Below are positions 52,486 to 63,028 of a stretch of 63,029 nt of DNA, piece by piece. The DNA lies in NCBI GenBank assembly GCA_037044905.1, contig JBAOKB010000006.1, forward strand, positions 1-63,029. Direction: 5' to 3'. The number at the start of each line of letters is the position of its first letter. The stretch's first letter is position 1. Position numbers and translations under genes: made by a program. This DNA is from Hortaea werneckii (lineage: Eukaryota; Ascomycota; Dothideomycetes; Mycosphaerellales; Teratosphaeriaceae). The notes under the pieces were generated by a model, which saw only the letters and a program-made list of their open reading frames with translations, was not told where the DNA came from and searched no databases.

Positions 52486-53347
52486 TACGGAGAAGAAACC
52501 TGCCCGCGGTTTGGAAACCTCGAAATTCGATAGCAAATCAGTTGGGTAATGCTGTAAGATGCTTTAAATTGCCGATTCAGTCTTTCGACTGCGTATCAGA
52601 GGAAAATAAATGATCTCAGATTGATCCTCGAGAGACGGGGCAAGCAAAGTTGTCATTGAGGGACTGGTTTGCGTCTTGTGATGAGGATTGTGGCGGACTT
52701 CGGCTGCATAGAAGCGCAGTGTGCGACCCGCCCACTTTTCAAACTTGTTGTCACATCTCGTCCGTTGATGTCGACAGCAGTACGACGACTTGAAAGGCTC
52801 AGGCTCGGTCAGGTGTGCAATCACGGAGATGATCTCAACGCATTGTCTTCTCATCAACCATCTTACCATTTGGGACACTGCTTAACGCTAGGGTTATTAC
52901 GGTATAGCAGCGGCATCCATTACAATCCCTCGGATCGGTACAGGACCTACAGTCACACTGTCAAGAAAGAGTTGTGCGATACACAGGAGAACCCATACGT
53001 CCAGGAATGTAGTGCACGCTTTCACATAAATTGTCGATTCCAATGATCTGAGAGGATATTGCATTATAGGGACTATCAAATTCAACGGGAAGTCGCCAAA
53101 TTTGTTCCAGAAAGGGATGTGTTTAGACACTGGATTCGATACTTGACGTACGAGAGATAGCTCCAGTCTTGACAGTTGTTGGTTGCGACTATGTCGCAAC
53201 CATTATGGCAAGCTGGATCTTGTGGCGATTAAAAACAGGGTCGGGAAACAGGAAGGTGATCGCTCAATTATTGCAACGCTAGTACATGATGTAGACATGT
53301 TTTCTGGAAAGACAAGCCAGATCTATGAGTATGAATAAAGTTCTCAT
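52486..53347. other. Convergent intergenic region
   Basis: About 860 bases of 3' flank from the membrane orphan and the lipase-type gene. Frames at 52669-53046 and 52897-53199 lack any coding character. No repeat. Confidence 0.5.
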
Positions 53348-54316
53348 CTACAGCCTTGATCGCCCAGCGGCAGCCGCACCATCTGCTTCACTGAGCGGCC
53401 CACTGCGATCAAGTATCCATTTACTCACGTCCTCGGCAAATTTGATCTTGTCCTGACCAGGCTCGGCATGCAGCTTATGGTACCAGCCTTCATAAGTCAT
53501 CATCTGCTTGTCGGCGATCTTCAAATTCTCAAAGTACCTCTTCGCAGGCAGGAAGTCACAGATAGCATCGCCAGTACCATGGCCGAGCCATAGGCGGGTC
53601 TTGCCACCTTCGCCTACGCCCTCCGGTACCAGATTCTTATGTTCATTCAGAGCCAGAGCTCGATCGAGCATCCCCGCCAGTCCCTCGAGTGTGCCTGTGT
53701 TGTGACATAGAGGGTCTTTGACGTAGCCGTCGTTCACATCTGGGTCTCGAGATAACAAGTTCGCATCCAGCTCGTTGACCATGTGATAGTGTGGCATCAA
53801 TTTACTGGCCATCCGACCAAGCACTACAGTAAGCTTCCAAGGCTGAGTTGACGGGTGTAGCGCAATCCAAGGCGCCTCGGCCATGAAGCCACGGATGCGG
53901 CTGACCACATCTTTGGGCCCGATGGTGGCGTAAGTGAGAGTTTCCTGACCTCCCATCGAGTGTCCCATGATAAACACGGGGAGATGCGCTTCCTCCTGGC
54001 GTGCGAGTACCTGATTCTTGATGAAGTAAGTGATGTCATTCATCACTTGATCCGTCGTGCCAGTCTTGCCCTTGTCAGCGGCCTTCTTGACACTTCGACC
54101 CCACCCTCTCTGGTCAAACGAATAGACGATAATGCCTTTCTCTGCCAGTGGGATGAAGAGGTCGTCCTGGGCATTGCTGTGGTCCGAGAAGCCGTGGATG
54201 AAGACCAGACGAGCTTTTGCTTGTGTAGACTTGGGTGGCCGAGTCGTCCGGGTGTACACTTCAGAAGGCTTATCGGGAAGTGCGAGGAAGCCTTCTTCGA
54301 TTGTATAAGATGCCAT
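53348..54316 (-). CDS. Monoacylglycerol lipase-type alpha/beta hydrolase (YJU3-like)
   Basis: Single exon, 322 residues, ATG at 54316. Alpha/beta-hydrolase of the serine aminopeptidase S33/monoglyceride lipase group: oxyanion region FIHGFSDHSN, Asp/Arg turn DQRGWGRS, nucleophile elbow GHSMGG, acid region GHGTGDAICDF and the catalytic histidine in YEGWYHKLHAEPG. The HGTGD and WYHKLHAEP blocks are typical of yeast Yju3 and relatives, which hydrolyse monoacylglycerols on lipid droplets and membranes. There is no signal peptide. The C-terminus ends in SRL, a plausible peroxisomal targeting signal 1 variant, which would place this copy in peroxisomes; that is inference from the last three residues. 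Confidence 0.9.
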   Translation of the reverse strand: MASYTIEEGFLALPDKPSEVYTRTTRPPKSTQAKARLVFIHGFSDHSNAQDDLFIPLAEKGIIVYSFDQRGWGRSVKKAADKGKTGTTDQVMNDITYFIKNQVLARQEEAHLPVFIMGHSMGGQETLTYATIGPKDVVSRIRGFMAEAPWIALHPSTQPWKLTVVLGRMASKLMPHYHMVNELDANLLSRDPDVNDGYVKDPLCHNTGTLEGLAGMLDRALALNEHKNLVPEGVGEGGKTRLWLGHGTGDAICDFLPAKRYFENLKIADKQMMTYEGWYHKLHAEPGQDKIKFAEDVSKWILDRSGPLSEADGAAAAGRSRL

Positions 54317-54820
54317 TATGAGCGGCCGGACGACGAGGTGTGAGCGATGTTTGGAGACTTTCCTTTGAGACGATCACTCAAATAATATTGGGGAAGGTTG
54401 TCGGATCGGAGCCAGTAGTATTCACCACCAATTCTACATTAAGGTACTGATTGACTAAGACCATGGACAGCCGCAGGGCCAGCAGCTTAAGATATGCTGA
54501 GGTGAGACTCTTAAGATCAGCAGCCTCCAAAGTGTAGATGGAGTCAGGATGCCTCGGCATGGGCACCTGCATGTCCTCGCCGACTGCTAATGCCTGAGGC
54601 ATTCATCCAAACACCGAACCTGCCCAGGTGGAGGAATCCGACTGCGTCTCCAGCTGCACGGTCATAGCGGCCAAAGCTCAAGCTCCATCTGAAACTCACT
54701 TCCTTTCTCGAGCTCTGATCGCTTCTGAAAAAGGAAGTAGCAAGCTGCACTCGTCCTTGTCAAAGCGATTCATATTGACTGTAGAATTACCACCTTGCAT
54801 TACCCTGCATATTCAACGCA
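54317..54820. promoter_or_regulatory. Divergent promoter region, lipase and small NVW-motif gene
   Basis: About 500 bases between opposite starts. No site identified. Confidence 0.4.
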
Positions 54821-55438
54821 ATGTCGGGCCCACAACCAAAGTAAGTGGTCTGCGTCTAGCCAATGCAACATGACGGCGAAGACTGACATGGTATAAGTGT
54901 ATGGCAAACTGCTGCTCGAAACCGACAATCCCAGTCAGCTTCTCGCACGCCACACAACCGCTCGACGAACGCATCTCCGGCACAGCAGACAAACCCTACC
55001 CAGCCACCCAGGCAAGAAGGTGGCAGACCGCAGCAGGTCCAGAATGTTTGGGCTCAGAGAAGCAGCAGTGCAGGTGGTGCAAGCGGAAGCAATGCGGGCA
55101 GTAACGGAGCCATATCAACATCACAGCAAGATAGCAAGGGAGCTGAGACACATGCATCTGTCAATGGCTTTAACGCTTCAGAAGTGAAGGCTTTCTTAGG
55201 GAGAGACCTCAAGACAGCTCCATCCACCTACAAGTTTACAGAGGGAGGAGGTGCTGGACGTAGCGGGGGCGGTGGAGCATGGGGTTCTAAGCGTACGTCC
55301 TTGTCCCTGCTTGGATTTCGGCCGGTCTGAAGAGAGTATCCAGCTGACGTTGAGACTTTAGCAAATGCCATGGCCAACGGGCAACCGTTCTTTGTGCAGC
55401 TGGCGAAGTCGGTGGCCACGGTAGAAGGTGGTGGTTGA
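54821..55438 (+). CDS. Small Ser/Gln/Gly-rich protein with two N-V/A-W motifs, unknown function
   Basis: Three exons: 54821-54840 (20 nt), 54898-55292 and 55362-55438, with introns of 57 and 69 nt; 163 residues. The joined sequence starts MSGPQPNVWQTAARNRQ and has QVQNVWAQRSSSAGGASG, so the short NVW motif occurs twice. It ends in an ordered segment, VNGFNASEVKAFLGRDLKTA followed by PSTYKFTEGGGAGRSGGGG and a final PFFVQLAKSVATVE. Each intron restores one continuous, compositionally uniform frame, which is the main evidence for the model. I recall similar short uncharacterised proteins in filamentous fungi with the NGFNA.EVK.FL segment but know no function. Confidence 0.65.
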
Positions 55439-56082
55439 GACTGTGCCCCAAAGCAGTACCCTGGTCCTCGAAGCCTTTTAAAGCTGCTTTACGATATCCG
55501 CCACGAATCCAAGGAACAAAAGCAAGCAGTGCCCACTGCAATCCGAAGTGAGATGATCCGTGGACTCTGCCAAGTCCCGAGCCAAATCGCGGCCGACTCG
55601 GCGTACGCGTCCGCATAGCGCCGAATGCGCGGCGTAAGTCGCATCTTACAGAGGCTTTGATCACTTTCGCAGTGTTGCTAGGGTGCAGCGAAAAGACGCA
55701 AAGCGAACGGAGACTTCGTAGCGAAGGATTTTCAAAACATCAGCAGCCCCTGATCCCGGTAAATCGCGGCGGCAAAGGACTGAGAGGAGTGAACATGCAA
55801 TCGTGATATTTGGAAAGCGTGCGCAGGGGCTCGCCAGTTGAGATAGGGCAGTGAATGCAATGCAAAACGCGCTAAAGTGGTGATAAAGCCGCTCGGCTGC
55901 TTTTTCATCTCGAACGAACGCCTCACTCAGTCGCACCTGCCTGATTTGCGACTTGACATGTGAAGAGACCGTGCGTCCGCCAGCAAAATACCTTTCGCTT
56001 CAATTGTTTCTTCTGTCAGCCCTTTCACCTTAAGACACCAACCATCTCCTAACCTCGGTCTCTTCATCTCCTCGCGATCACC
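55439..56082. other. Intergenic region
   Basis: About 640 bases, with a pyrimidine-rich leader (55990-56080) before the next gene. No gene or repeat. Confidence 0.5.
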
Positions 56083-57661
56083 ATGACCGACAACTCGACA
56101 CATGTCTGCGGCGGCGAAGCGCCAGCTAGCACGTCCGACTCACCTCAACCTGCTGTGGCAAGGCCTCCAAAGCGCGTTAATTTTCCGCTACCGCGCGAGC
56201 TTCGTGACCAAATCTACGGATACCTCCTTCATCACGATTACACAGAGCACAGCACATACCCAGAGACCGGCTCGCAGGACGCCGGGCTTCCATCTTCCTA
56301 CAAGTTCCACACCAGCATCCTCGCCGTCAACACTCAGATTGGCGAAGAAGCTGAAGAAGTGCTTCGAAGCAACGATTTTGTTCAGGTGACGACTACCTGC
56401 CCTTTCGTCACAGATTTGAAAGCATACGAAGTACCAATCGTGTGCGACTTGGCTTCTCGTAATCATCACTTCGACCACATGCGAATCGACTACAAGCTGC
56501 ACGTTCACTCACCAAAGATTTCGAACGACCGAGAGCGCAAGTTTGTGGTCGTTCGCTTCGGCCTGGCCAAGCTTTGCAGAATTATCCAGTCTCATCTACT
56601 TCTGCGCCCTTCGCACGCCCCTATTGTTCTGCATGGAACGACCCCTATAGAGAATTGTCAGCGTCACGAGGAACACGCCAAAATCAGGAGCTCCATCTTC
56701 GTGCATGATAGAGTTGGCAAGCAACTATCTGCGGAGAAGAAGAGGGATTTGTTAGAGCCGTTCCACGATCTCATCATCGGCGGTCAGTCCATGGAGGTCA
56801 ACAAGATACTGTCTGAGCATGAACTGTCAACATTCAAACTCTTCGTGGCACCGCCCGTAATGAACTCGCTCCCGATGATATGGCGCTCGTTTGAGATTGC
56901 CCTCGAAATGAAAGCTGTGGCCGATCGGCATGTCTTGAGCGGTCACTTCACCAAAGCCTCGCGACTTTATCGACACATCTTGTCCGCTGTTGGCGCTGCT
57001 GCACGTCGCGAAAGGAGTGACAAAGTGGTTTTGTACGTGCTTTGTGCACTCGTCTTCGTCGACACTTGTCTGTGTCTGGCCTTGATTGATTTCACTTCAT
57101 CACGGCCAATGGACGCCAAGAGATGGTTAAGGTATTCTCGGAGTGTGTTGGGGAGAGGAGGTGAGATATTTCACGCACTGTTTCCCGATCTCAAGATTGA
57201 TTCGGTCGGGGTAGAGGTGGCTTCCGGAAGGAACGTGGCAATCCAGTGGCTCTCAATGCTATGTAGAGCTGCTAGGAGTCAGGCTTCCCCATTTTCTGCG
57301 ATGGCAAGGTACAGGTTTTTGCAGAAGAAGAATTTCAGGGCCATTATGGCATCGAACAACCATCAGGAGGTTGCAGACTACATCGATCACGATGTCAGCT
57401 ATCTCAAAAGTCTGGATTCCGGGGTAAGAAGCATTCATTCTATCTCGTCTGCCGAAGAAAAGCTAATTGATTGAATAGAATGACGGTACAGCAGCAAAGC
57501 AAGCATTCGACAAGAACAAACTCAGTCTCTTTCAATTTCCACCGCTGGTCTTCAACTTTCCTCTGCCCGAAGAATGGAGCAAACCTGTCGGTTGGTTTGG
57601 TTTCCTCGATAAGGAGGCTTACTCGGATATGTTGAGCAAAGGACTAGTAAGTCCTCCTTGA
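56083..57661 (+). CDS. F-box-like 'LPxELRxxIY' family protein, lineage-specific
   Basis: Two exons, 56083-57423 and 57479-57661, with a 55-nt GTAAGA..TAG intron; 507 residues. The N-terminal region has VNFPLPRELRDQIYGYLLHH, the degenerate F-box-like motif of a large family expanded in Dothideomycetes, then SILAVNTQIGEEAEEVLRSN. The rest is mostly helical with no named domain. Exon 2 (NDGTAAKQAFDKNKLSLFQF, then PPLVFNFPLPEEW) is clearly coding, so the stop at 57475-57477 in the unspliced frame is not the end. At the last codons GGACTA|GTAAGT is a possible further donor, with a CTTCCACAG acceptor only 36 nt on; I left that out as too short. Function unknown. Confidence 0.72.
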
Positions 57662-58053
57662 AGCTGAGGCTTTCTTCCACAGATGCTCAACTTCCACGCG
57701 CATTCATGCGATGGAACCAGAGACAACCAAACTTTGCAACACGGTTCACGCTTCAAGGTACGGTCGAAAGATATGCACAAGAAGCTCAGGGGGTAGAGAC
57801 AGAAAGAAAATGGGCACTTTTCACTGTATGTAAGATGAGCTGTGAAGCTTGATGCCTTACCGCGCAGGCTATGGAAGCAGCCTAGAATAGCATTATACAG
57901 CTATGAGAACATTTTGACGAAGTCGATCTTCTAATGACTTCTTGAGAAAATAATCAACATAAACCTTCGTACGATGAACCTCTGATCACACAAATTTTGC
58001 CCCGCTTTTCCTACGGTACTGTTCCAGAAACACTCGCATTGACCTGACTTCAC

Positions 58054-58097
<44 letters not shown>

Positions 58098-58115
58098 CGA
58101 CACCCCAAATCTCTC
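57662..58115. other. Convergent intergenic region with a 42-base poly-C tract
   Basis: About 455 bases between two gene 3' ends. The right part is a pure C run (58055-58096), listed separately. Nothing else recognised. Confidence 0.5.
58055..58096. repeat. Poly-C/poly-G mononucleotide tract (42 bp)
   Basis: An uninterrupted run of 42 C on the plus strand, flanked by CACA on the left and GCGACACC on the right. It begins 20 bases past the stop of the minus-strand J-domain-like gene, so it would be a G42 run in that 3' UTR if transcribed. Confidence 0.9.
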
Positions 58116-59180
58116 TCAATCCTCCATACTATCAACCCAAGCCTGCACAACCTCCCCCGCCATCCCACTAACGGGCATCAAACTCCGATCCATCCCCGAC
58201 CCCATCTCCTCAAACTCTCTGGTCCAAGGGAACGGCACACTCTCGACCGTGACCTCGACGCTCCGGCCCCTCTGAAGCGACACCACCCAGTTCCCCAGCT
58301 GCCGCACCGCGAGCCGCTTCTGGTTTTCGGTCTGGTGCTCGTCTTTGACGATACGTTCGACCTGGTAGCGCTGCAGGGTGTGCAGGTACTGGAGGTCGTA
58401 GCGGCGTTTTTTGATCGGGTGGATGAGGATGTTGAAGGCGGCGTCGAGGATGTTGCGGCGGCAGATCTGTTCCGAGGTGTAGGGGTACCAGGTCCAGTCG
58501 TTGATGATGGGAGGGGCTGGGTTTGGTTCCGGGGCACGTAATGAGAGGTCTGGTACTTGTGGTGGGGTTTCTGCGGCTGGGATCTCGCATAGCTTGCCGC
58601 TGCTGGTGATCTGCATGTCGATCGGGAGGTGGATGTCGCCGGCTAGGAGGATGGTCTCGATGCCGGGCCCGCTATCCCTGCGTGGCGTGGGAGTGTAGGG
58701 AGTGGCGGTGATTGCTTTTTGTTGACTGGCTTCAAATAAAGAGACGGGGAGCCGCCGCGTGATCCCTTGTTCGAAGGCAGCAGCTGCAGAACGCTCATCA
58801 AGTCGCTTCACCCGATCCTGATACGCAGATCTGATTGATGTATGGTTAGCAAACACCGGAAGGTGAAGCACAGCGTAGTGGTTGACGAAGGTCGACATGT
58901 CAGCGGCAGTGGCGGCGGCGTTGTTAAGAGACGGCAGCTCAGTGAAGTCTTTGGCGGCCTCTTGCAGCTTTGCAGCCTGACGAGGTGTTTCTGCATTCTT
59001 TCTGGACGCCTGAGCTTTTGTCGACTGTTTGAGTGACGTGACGCCTCGCCGTTTCACGTGCTTTGTGCCACGTGGTGGCGAAGGCACATGTTCGAGCTGC
59101 AGGCCACATTCACTGCAGCTGAAGAAGTCATGGTCACCGTGTAGTGCTGCTTCGTCTTCTAGGACCGGAGTGAATCGCAT
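58116..59180 (-). CDS. Degenerate J-domain-like protein with an internal insertion
   Basis: Single exon, 354 residues, ATG at 59180. It starts with FFSCSECGLQLEHV, a CxxC-type knuckle. Around residues 98-130, NHYAVLHLPVFANHTSIRSA followed by YQDRVKRLDER matches helices I-II of a DnaJ J-domain. After about 130 inserted residues, DAAFNILIHPIKKRRYDLQY matches helices III-IV (the 'ay.vL.dp.kR..YD' part). The HPD tripeptide that stimulates Hsp70 ATPase is absent, so it should not act as an ordinary cochaperone. The conserved C-terminal stretch is RLAVRQLGNWVVSLQRGRSV. Uncharacterised proteins like this occur in filamentous fungi. Confidence 0.6.
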   Translation of the reverse strand: MRFTPVLEDEAALHGDHDFFSCSECGLQLEHVPSPPRGTKHVKRRGVTSLKQSTKAQASRKNAETPRQAAKLQEAAKDFTELPSLNNAAATAADMSTFVNHYAVLHLPVFANHTSIRSAYQDRVKRLDERSAAAAFEQGITRRLPVSLFEASQQKAITATPYTPTPRRDSGPGIETILLAGDIHLPIDMQITSSGKLCEIPAAETPPQVPDLSLRAPEPNPAPPIINDWTWYPYTSEQICRRNILDAAFNILIHPIKKRRYDLQYLHTLQRYQVERIVKDEHQTENQKRLAVRQLGNWVVSLQRGRSVEVTVESVPFPWTREFEEMGSGMDRSLMPVSGMAGEVVQAWVDSMED

Positions 59181-59625
59181 AGTGTCTGTATAGTTAGAGA
59201 TCTGCTTTGTCTGTGTGGTGAGCTGGAGAAGAATGTAGATGGATGTACCAATGCCAAGACTACTACATTGATGTTGCCATCAAGGTCCGGCTTCACGCCA
59301 TCCGCATTAGCAACACAAGCGAGAAAGTCTGCAGCAAAGGCAATGGGTGATGTGTCGTCAACTAGGGTATATCATACGCAAGTACCGTCCGTGAGCTAAA
59401 CCAGGAAGGAAGAAAAAAAAAAAAACAGGAAAAATCGTCGTGATGTAGCCGCCAGGAGATCGCCGCTCCGCATAAACAAGATGGGAATTTCCACCTTTTT
59501 CTTTGATGAGCACGTTCCTCCACGCGCGACATAGTCATTTTTGCTTAACATGGTTCCTCTTCAAGAAAGTCCATGAACCAGGTCGTGTCCCACCAGCAGG
59601 CATACTGCTCGAGCAAGGCGCTCTT
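59181..59625. other. Intergenic region
   Basis: About 445 bases: 5' flank of the J-domain-like gene and 3' flank of the next minus-strand gene; contains an A-rich tract near 59409-59425. No gene. Confidence 0.5.
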
Positions 59626-60108
59626 CTAGTTCGCCTCCACCTCCAGGCTCCCATTCTCCTGGTCTATCGTTTTCTTACTCGTGAACTGCGCATCCTGCCC
59701 GGTCATTCTTCGTGCCAGTGCCCTTTCAACCTTTGCCCCGAGCGCCAACTTGGAGACCTCTTCGCTCTTGTTGCCGCTCATCTCATACCGCTGCTTGTCA
59801 AGACGCTCATCCTGCATTCTCGCAAAGGCGCTCGACCATGACTTGATGTCTTGCGCCTTTGGGTCTGTAGTGGAAGAGAGCGTGCTGCTGCTCGCTATCG
59901 CTTCCTGGCCGGCCTGGCCATAAGGCGACTGACCTTTCTCGTTCTGAGGCATGAGATATGCCTGTTGGCTCGCGCGATTGGTTGAGGAGCGGTTGGATGT
60001 GGTCTGGGTTTCGAATGTCGGCGCCAAAGAAGGGTGCAGCGAAGGGGCGCCGGAGTAGGTGCTAAAGCGGGCGTCTGTCTGTGATGCCTGTTGGATTGCC
60101 ACGGCCAT
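59626..60108 (-). CDS. Small conserved-looking hypothetical protein
   Basis: I do not recognise a domain. Single exon, 160 residues, ATG at 60108. The first 95 residues are Ser/Thr/Gln/Ala-rich. The C-terminal part is ordered and likely helical: DIKSWSSAFARMQDERLDKQ, RYEMSGNKSEEVSKLALGAK, VERALARRMTGQDAQFTSK. The block from VERAL to QDAQF has the feel of a conserved fungal motif, and the charge pattern suggests an amphipathic helix pair. No signal peptide or membrane helix. Function unknown. Confidence 0.6.
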   Translation of the reverse strand: MAVAIQQASQTDARFSTYSGAPSLHPSLAPTFETQTTSNRSSTNRASQQAYLMPQNEKGQSPYGQAGQEAIASSSTLSSTTDPKAQDIKSWSSAFARMQDERLDKQRYEMSGNKSEEVSKLALGAKVERALARRMTGQDAQFTSKKTIDQENGSLEVEAN

Positions 60109-62305
60109 ATCAGTAAAAGGTTGTTAGAAGGGTACGTGAGAGTTGACAGTTGAAAGGGAAATAGACAAAGGAGGCATAGTTTGCACGTACCATAGGGTGA
60201 CTTATCGGCTTACTCCTCGTGGAACCTCGTTAATGCCGACTCGTTTCTGCTTGCGGGAATAAGCTTTGTCCGCACGTGGCCGCCACGCAATTGACTTGGA
60301 GGGATATAATAATTCTTGGTCGGCAACATACACTGGAGTAGTGTCGCTTGCAAACACTTGCAAGATGAGATGGAAGGTTTGTGTTTGTCGGCGCGCCTCT
60401 AGTCACCAGAGATGTTCTCCCCCTGCAAAGGTCGGACAGTAGTCTGCTCGGGTTTCACCACCGGCTCTAGTGCTGTTTCACAGATGACCGCTTTGTACGG
60501 CGGGTTCGCAGGGCAGTGCAAGAGATGATGTTGTGCTTCCAGGCGGCGACGATGTCAGTAGTTGTGAAATGCAGAAGAAAGACGAGTTGGTTGCCGAACA
60601 GCCGGAAGCAGAAGACGAAGTCAAAAAGCGAGGAAGTGACGGAGAAGGCTGATCTGGGTGGTTACGGCAAGTCTAATAGTAGCTGCGTCTGCGTCTGCGA
60701 CGGCGAGGCTCTCCGGTGCGACCCAACGCTGTCTGCGATCGCTGCTGATCTGGCACTGATCTGCAGCCAAAAGTGCTGCAAGAAGCAACTCCACACTCGA
60801 ACGACTTACTTGACGGGGGGAGAAAAACGGGCGCAAGTGTCTAAGACAGCTCATCAACCGTCATCATGGACAAAGGCGAGGGACCCTGAGATGAGCATAA
60901 CAGAACGATACATGTTTGAAAAACTGCGCCTCGCCTACAGCCGTCCGCAGCTTTAGATCGAGCCATGGCGCGTCCATGGTCCATGTAACCAAATCTAACC
61001 CGCGTGCTTGCCAGGATCAGAATCCCTTGCGAGCTGCGTGCAGCCAGATATCGGGCGAATGAGATTCCAGCACCCATTCCCTTCTCCACTCCCCTTGCCA
61101 CGTGTGAGCGCGGTGCAGAACATGCACGCCACCACTTTCCACATGGTCAGTCTTCACCCTCTGTACTCTACCCAACCTTACAGTGTACAGGCGCTGTGCA
61201 GCCGTTTACTGAGGAATGTGCATAACAGCGCGACCGGCCGAGAGGCATTGGCAAGCAGGCCCCAGAAGCCAATTGGGGAGCATGGGTATGTATGGCCCAT
61301 GTCACCCGTGGATATTAAGATCGGGCGCAGCTCCGCGAAACATATACGATAGCTCTACTTACTCTCTCTCACCCTTGACCGCCTAGGCCGCATCCACATC
61401 TCGGAAATCGCGCTACCCATGGCAAGGCTCATGTCCAGAGCAGTCCGGCATGACCAGATCTCTGGTACGCACATGGCCGAGAGGGCATGCATGCGGTGGA
61501 CTCCGAACACTGGGAAATCCCACGTTTCAGGTTATTAACCCCGGCCCCCTCCCCTCCCCCTCTCCCCTCCCCTCAGCACGCAGAGGTGTCACTGCAGATG
61601 TCCTACCAGTGTGAAGATTCTGAAAAGAAAATCGCCGATGGGACTGCACATCGGCGATGTGAGAAGGGGGGAGGGGGGAGGGGCAATAGTGTGCTGTAAC
61701 TTATGCACAGTCGACCAGGTAAATAGCTCTGCGAGCTTCATTATCCAGTCGTTGCGAGCTCTCCATGCGTGGTATATGGTCATGGATCGTCTAGCACTTG
61801 CCGTACAAGATGTAGCTCTCCTTTGCCCCCTTGTACAAGATGCTCGATCGCCTGTCCCCTCAGCGGGAAAGTATGTAGGAGGTAGCTGTCCAACGCTGCA
61901 ACACGTCACACTGGGGAGATAATCTCCGCTGGGTCGCATTGCGGATGTTGTCTACTCAATGCGGGCTGTGAGTGTGACATTGCTTGGGTCTGAAGGATAG
62001 TCCTGCTCCACGTGCACTGCATGTTTCAATGCGTCCCTCAAGTGATCTGTAATATCTCCGGGAGGATACTGATGAGCTTGAGATGTCACCCATGATGCAG
62101 ATAGAGTCGGCAAGACAGGACGAGCAAGAGCAATCGCTGCAGGATAATTCCCATTGCTATAGACTACAGAAGAGAGCGAACATAACAGAACCCCGTAAAC
62201 ACTCATGGATATCATACTTCCCACATCCCATAAAAAAACTCCATCCCTTCCAAACCGACCCGAATCCTTCCTTCCCTTCCATATTCCTTAATTCATTTCA
62301 CAGCG
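60109..62305. other. Long gene-poor interval with a hairpin and purine/pyrimidine tracts
   Basis: About 2.2 kb without a supported gene. A frame at 60516-60956 and an acidic frame near 60525-60650 were considered and not called. The interval carries a perfect 10-bp hairpin at 61631-61658 between a C/T tract (61545-61574) and a G/A tract (61661-61683). Confidence 0.5.
61631..61658. repeat. Perfect 10-bp inverted repeat with 8-base loop
   Basis: ATCGCCGATG (61631-61640) and CATCGGCGAT (61649-61658) are exact reverse complements separated by GGACTGCA. The plus strand has no T run after it, so it is not an obvious terminator. Chance or a protein-binding palindrome are both possible. Confidence 0.75.
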
Positions 62306-63028
62306 TTAAAAACCCCTCGCATCCCTCGTAGCATCCACAAACCAATCCCATAGACCCCTCTCAGGAGCCGGGACAGCAGTACCAGTCACTACGACCGGGT
62401 GTCCGAATCCGAACCACTCCTGCACCTCACCCCAATGTCTCACGATCCACCACGCTACGGCTCCCACAAGACCTGTACCGCCTGCGATACCGAGGACAAA
62501 TAAACTGTTCCGTCTCAGCGTCTGGCCGAGCGAAAGGATCCCGAGCGGATCGCGTGGGTCAATTATAGCTATATCGCCACCGAGTCGGCCGCGAGGGGGT
62601 CGCTGGGAGCCGTACGCGGTCGTCGTGAGCGCCTTCTCATTATCAGAGCCGGGGGATGACGTGTTCGAGGACCATTCGGCAGGCGGGTTGTTCCACATGC
62701 TGGTGTAGCGCTTCCGCTCATTGTTCAGACTGCGCTGGAGATCCTGCGCCCATTTGGCAAGACGGATTTCGCGGAAGGGTTGCTGGCCCTGGGTTTGATC
62801 GTCGTGCTTGGCGAGGGCATAGGCTGATGTCCGGACATCTTGACCTGCAAAGGGAAGGGAGGTGTCGGATGGAGACGGCGAGGTGGAGCGGTAGAAGCTA
62901 GAATTGCTGTGTGGTACTAGCACCTTGCTTGGGTCCTCAAGCATGCTGTTACTGCTTGGTACGGACGATAACGTGTGTCCGAATTCGGGCGAGTGGGGCA
63001 CGGTGTATCTCTGGGCTTGTTGGGAGCC
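62306..63028 (-). CDS. Hypothetical single-pass membrane protein (5' end outside the window)
   Basis: The minus-strand frame is open from the right edge (63028) to a stop at 62306, 240 codons, so the true start lies beyond the window; the in-frame GTG at 63001 is not a credible start. The N-terminal part is Ser/Pro-rich and probably disordered. A conserved-looking stretch follows: FREIRLAKWAQDLQRSLNNE, RPPRGRLGGDIAIIDPRDPL and GILSLGQTLRRN. One membrane helix (SLFVLGIAGGTGLVGAVAWW) lies next, then RHWGEVQEWFGFGHPVVVTG and a C-terminal LWDWFVDATRD. I know no named family. The position of the helix near the C-terminus suggests a tail-anchored or single-pass protein. Confidence 0.65.
   Translation of the reverse strand, partial: GSQQAQRYTVPHSPEFGHTLSSVPSSNSMLEDPSKVLVPHSNSSFYRSTSPSPSDTSLPFAGQDVRTSAYALAKHDDQTQGQQPFREIRLAKWAQDLQRSLNNERKRYTSMWNNPPAEWSSNTSSPGSDNEKALTTTAYGSQRPPRGRLGGDIAIIDPRDPLGILSLGQTLRRNSLFVLGIAGGTGLVGAVAWWIVRHWGEVQEWFGFGHPVVVTGTAVPAPERGLWDWFVDATRDARGF

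Noticed and set aside
57652..57835. Extra 3' exon for the LPxELR-family gene (GGACTA|GTAAGT, acceptor CTTCCACAG)
   Set aside because: The intron would be only 36 nt, below the other introns here, and the exon it opens has no recognisable conservation.
60516..60956. 146-codon plus-strand frame, and an overlapping acidic frame near 60525-60650 (AEQPEAEDEVKKRGSDGEG)
   Set aside because: The long frame begins with GTG and contains an unconvincing cysteine-rich middle. The acidic frame has no ATG or credible upstream exon. Kept as unresolved rather than called.
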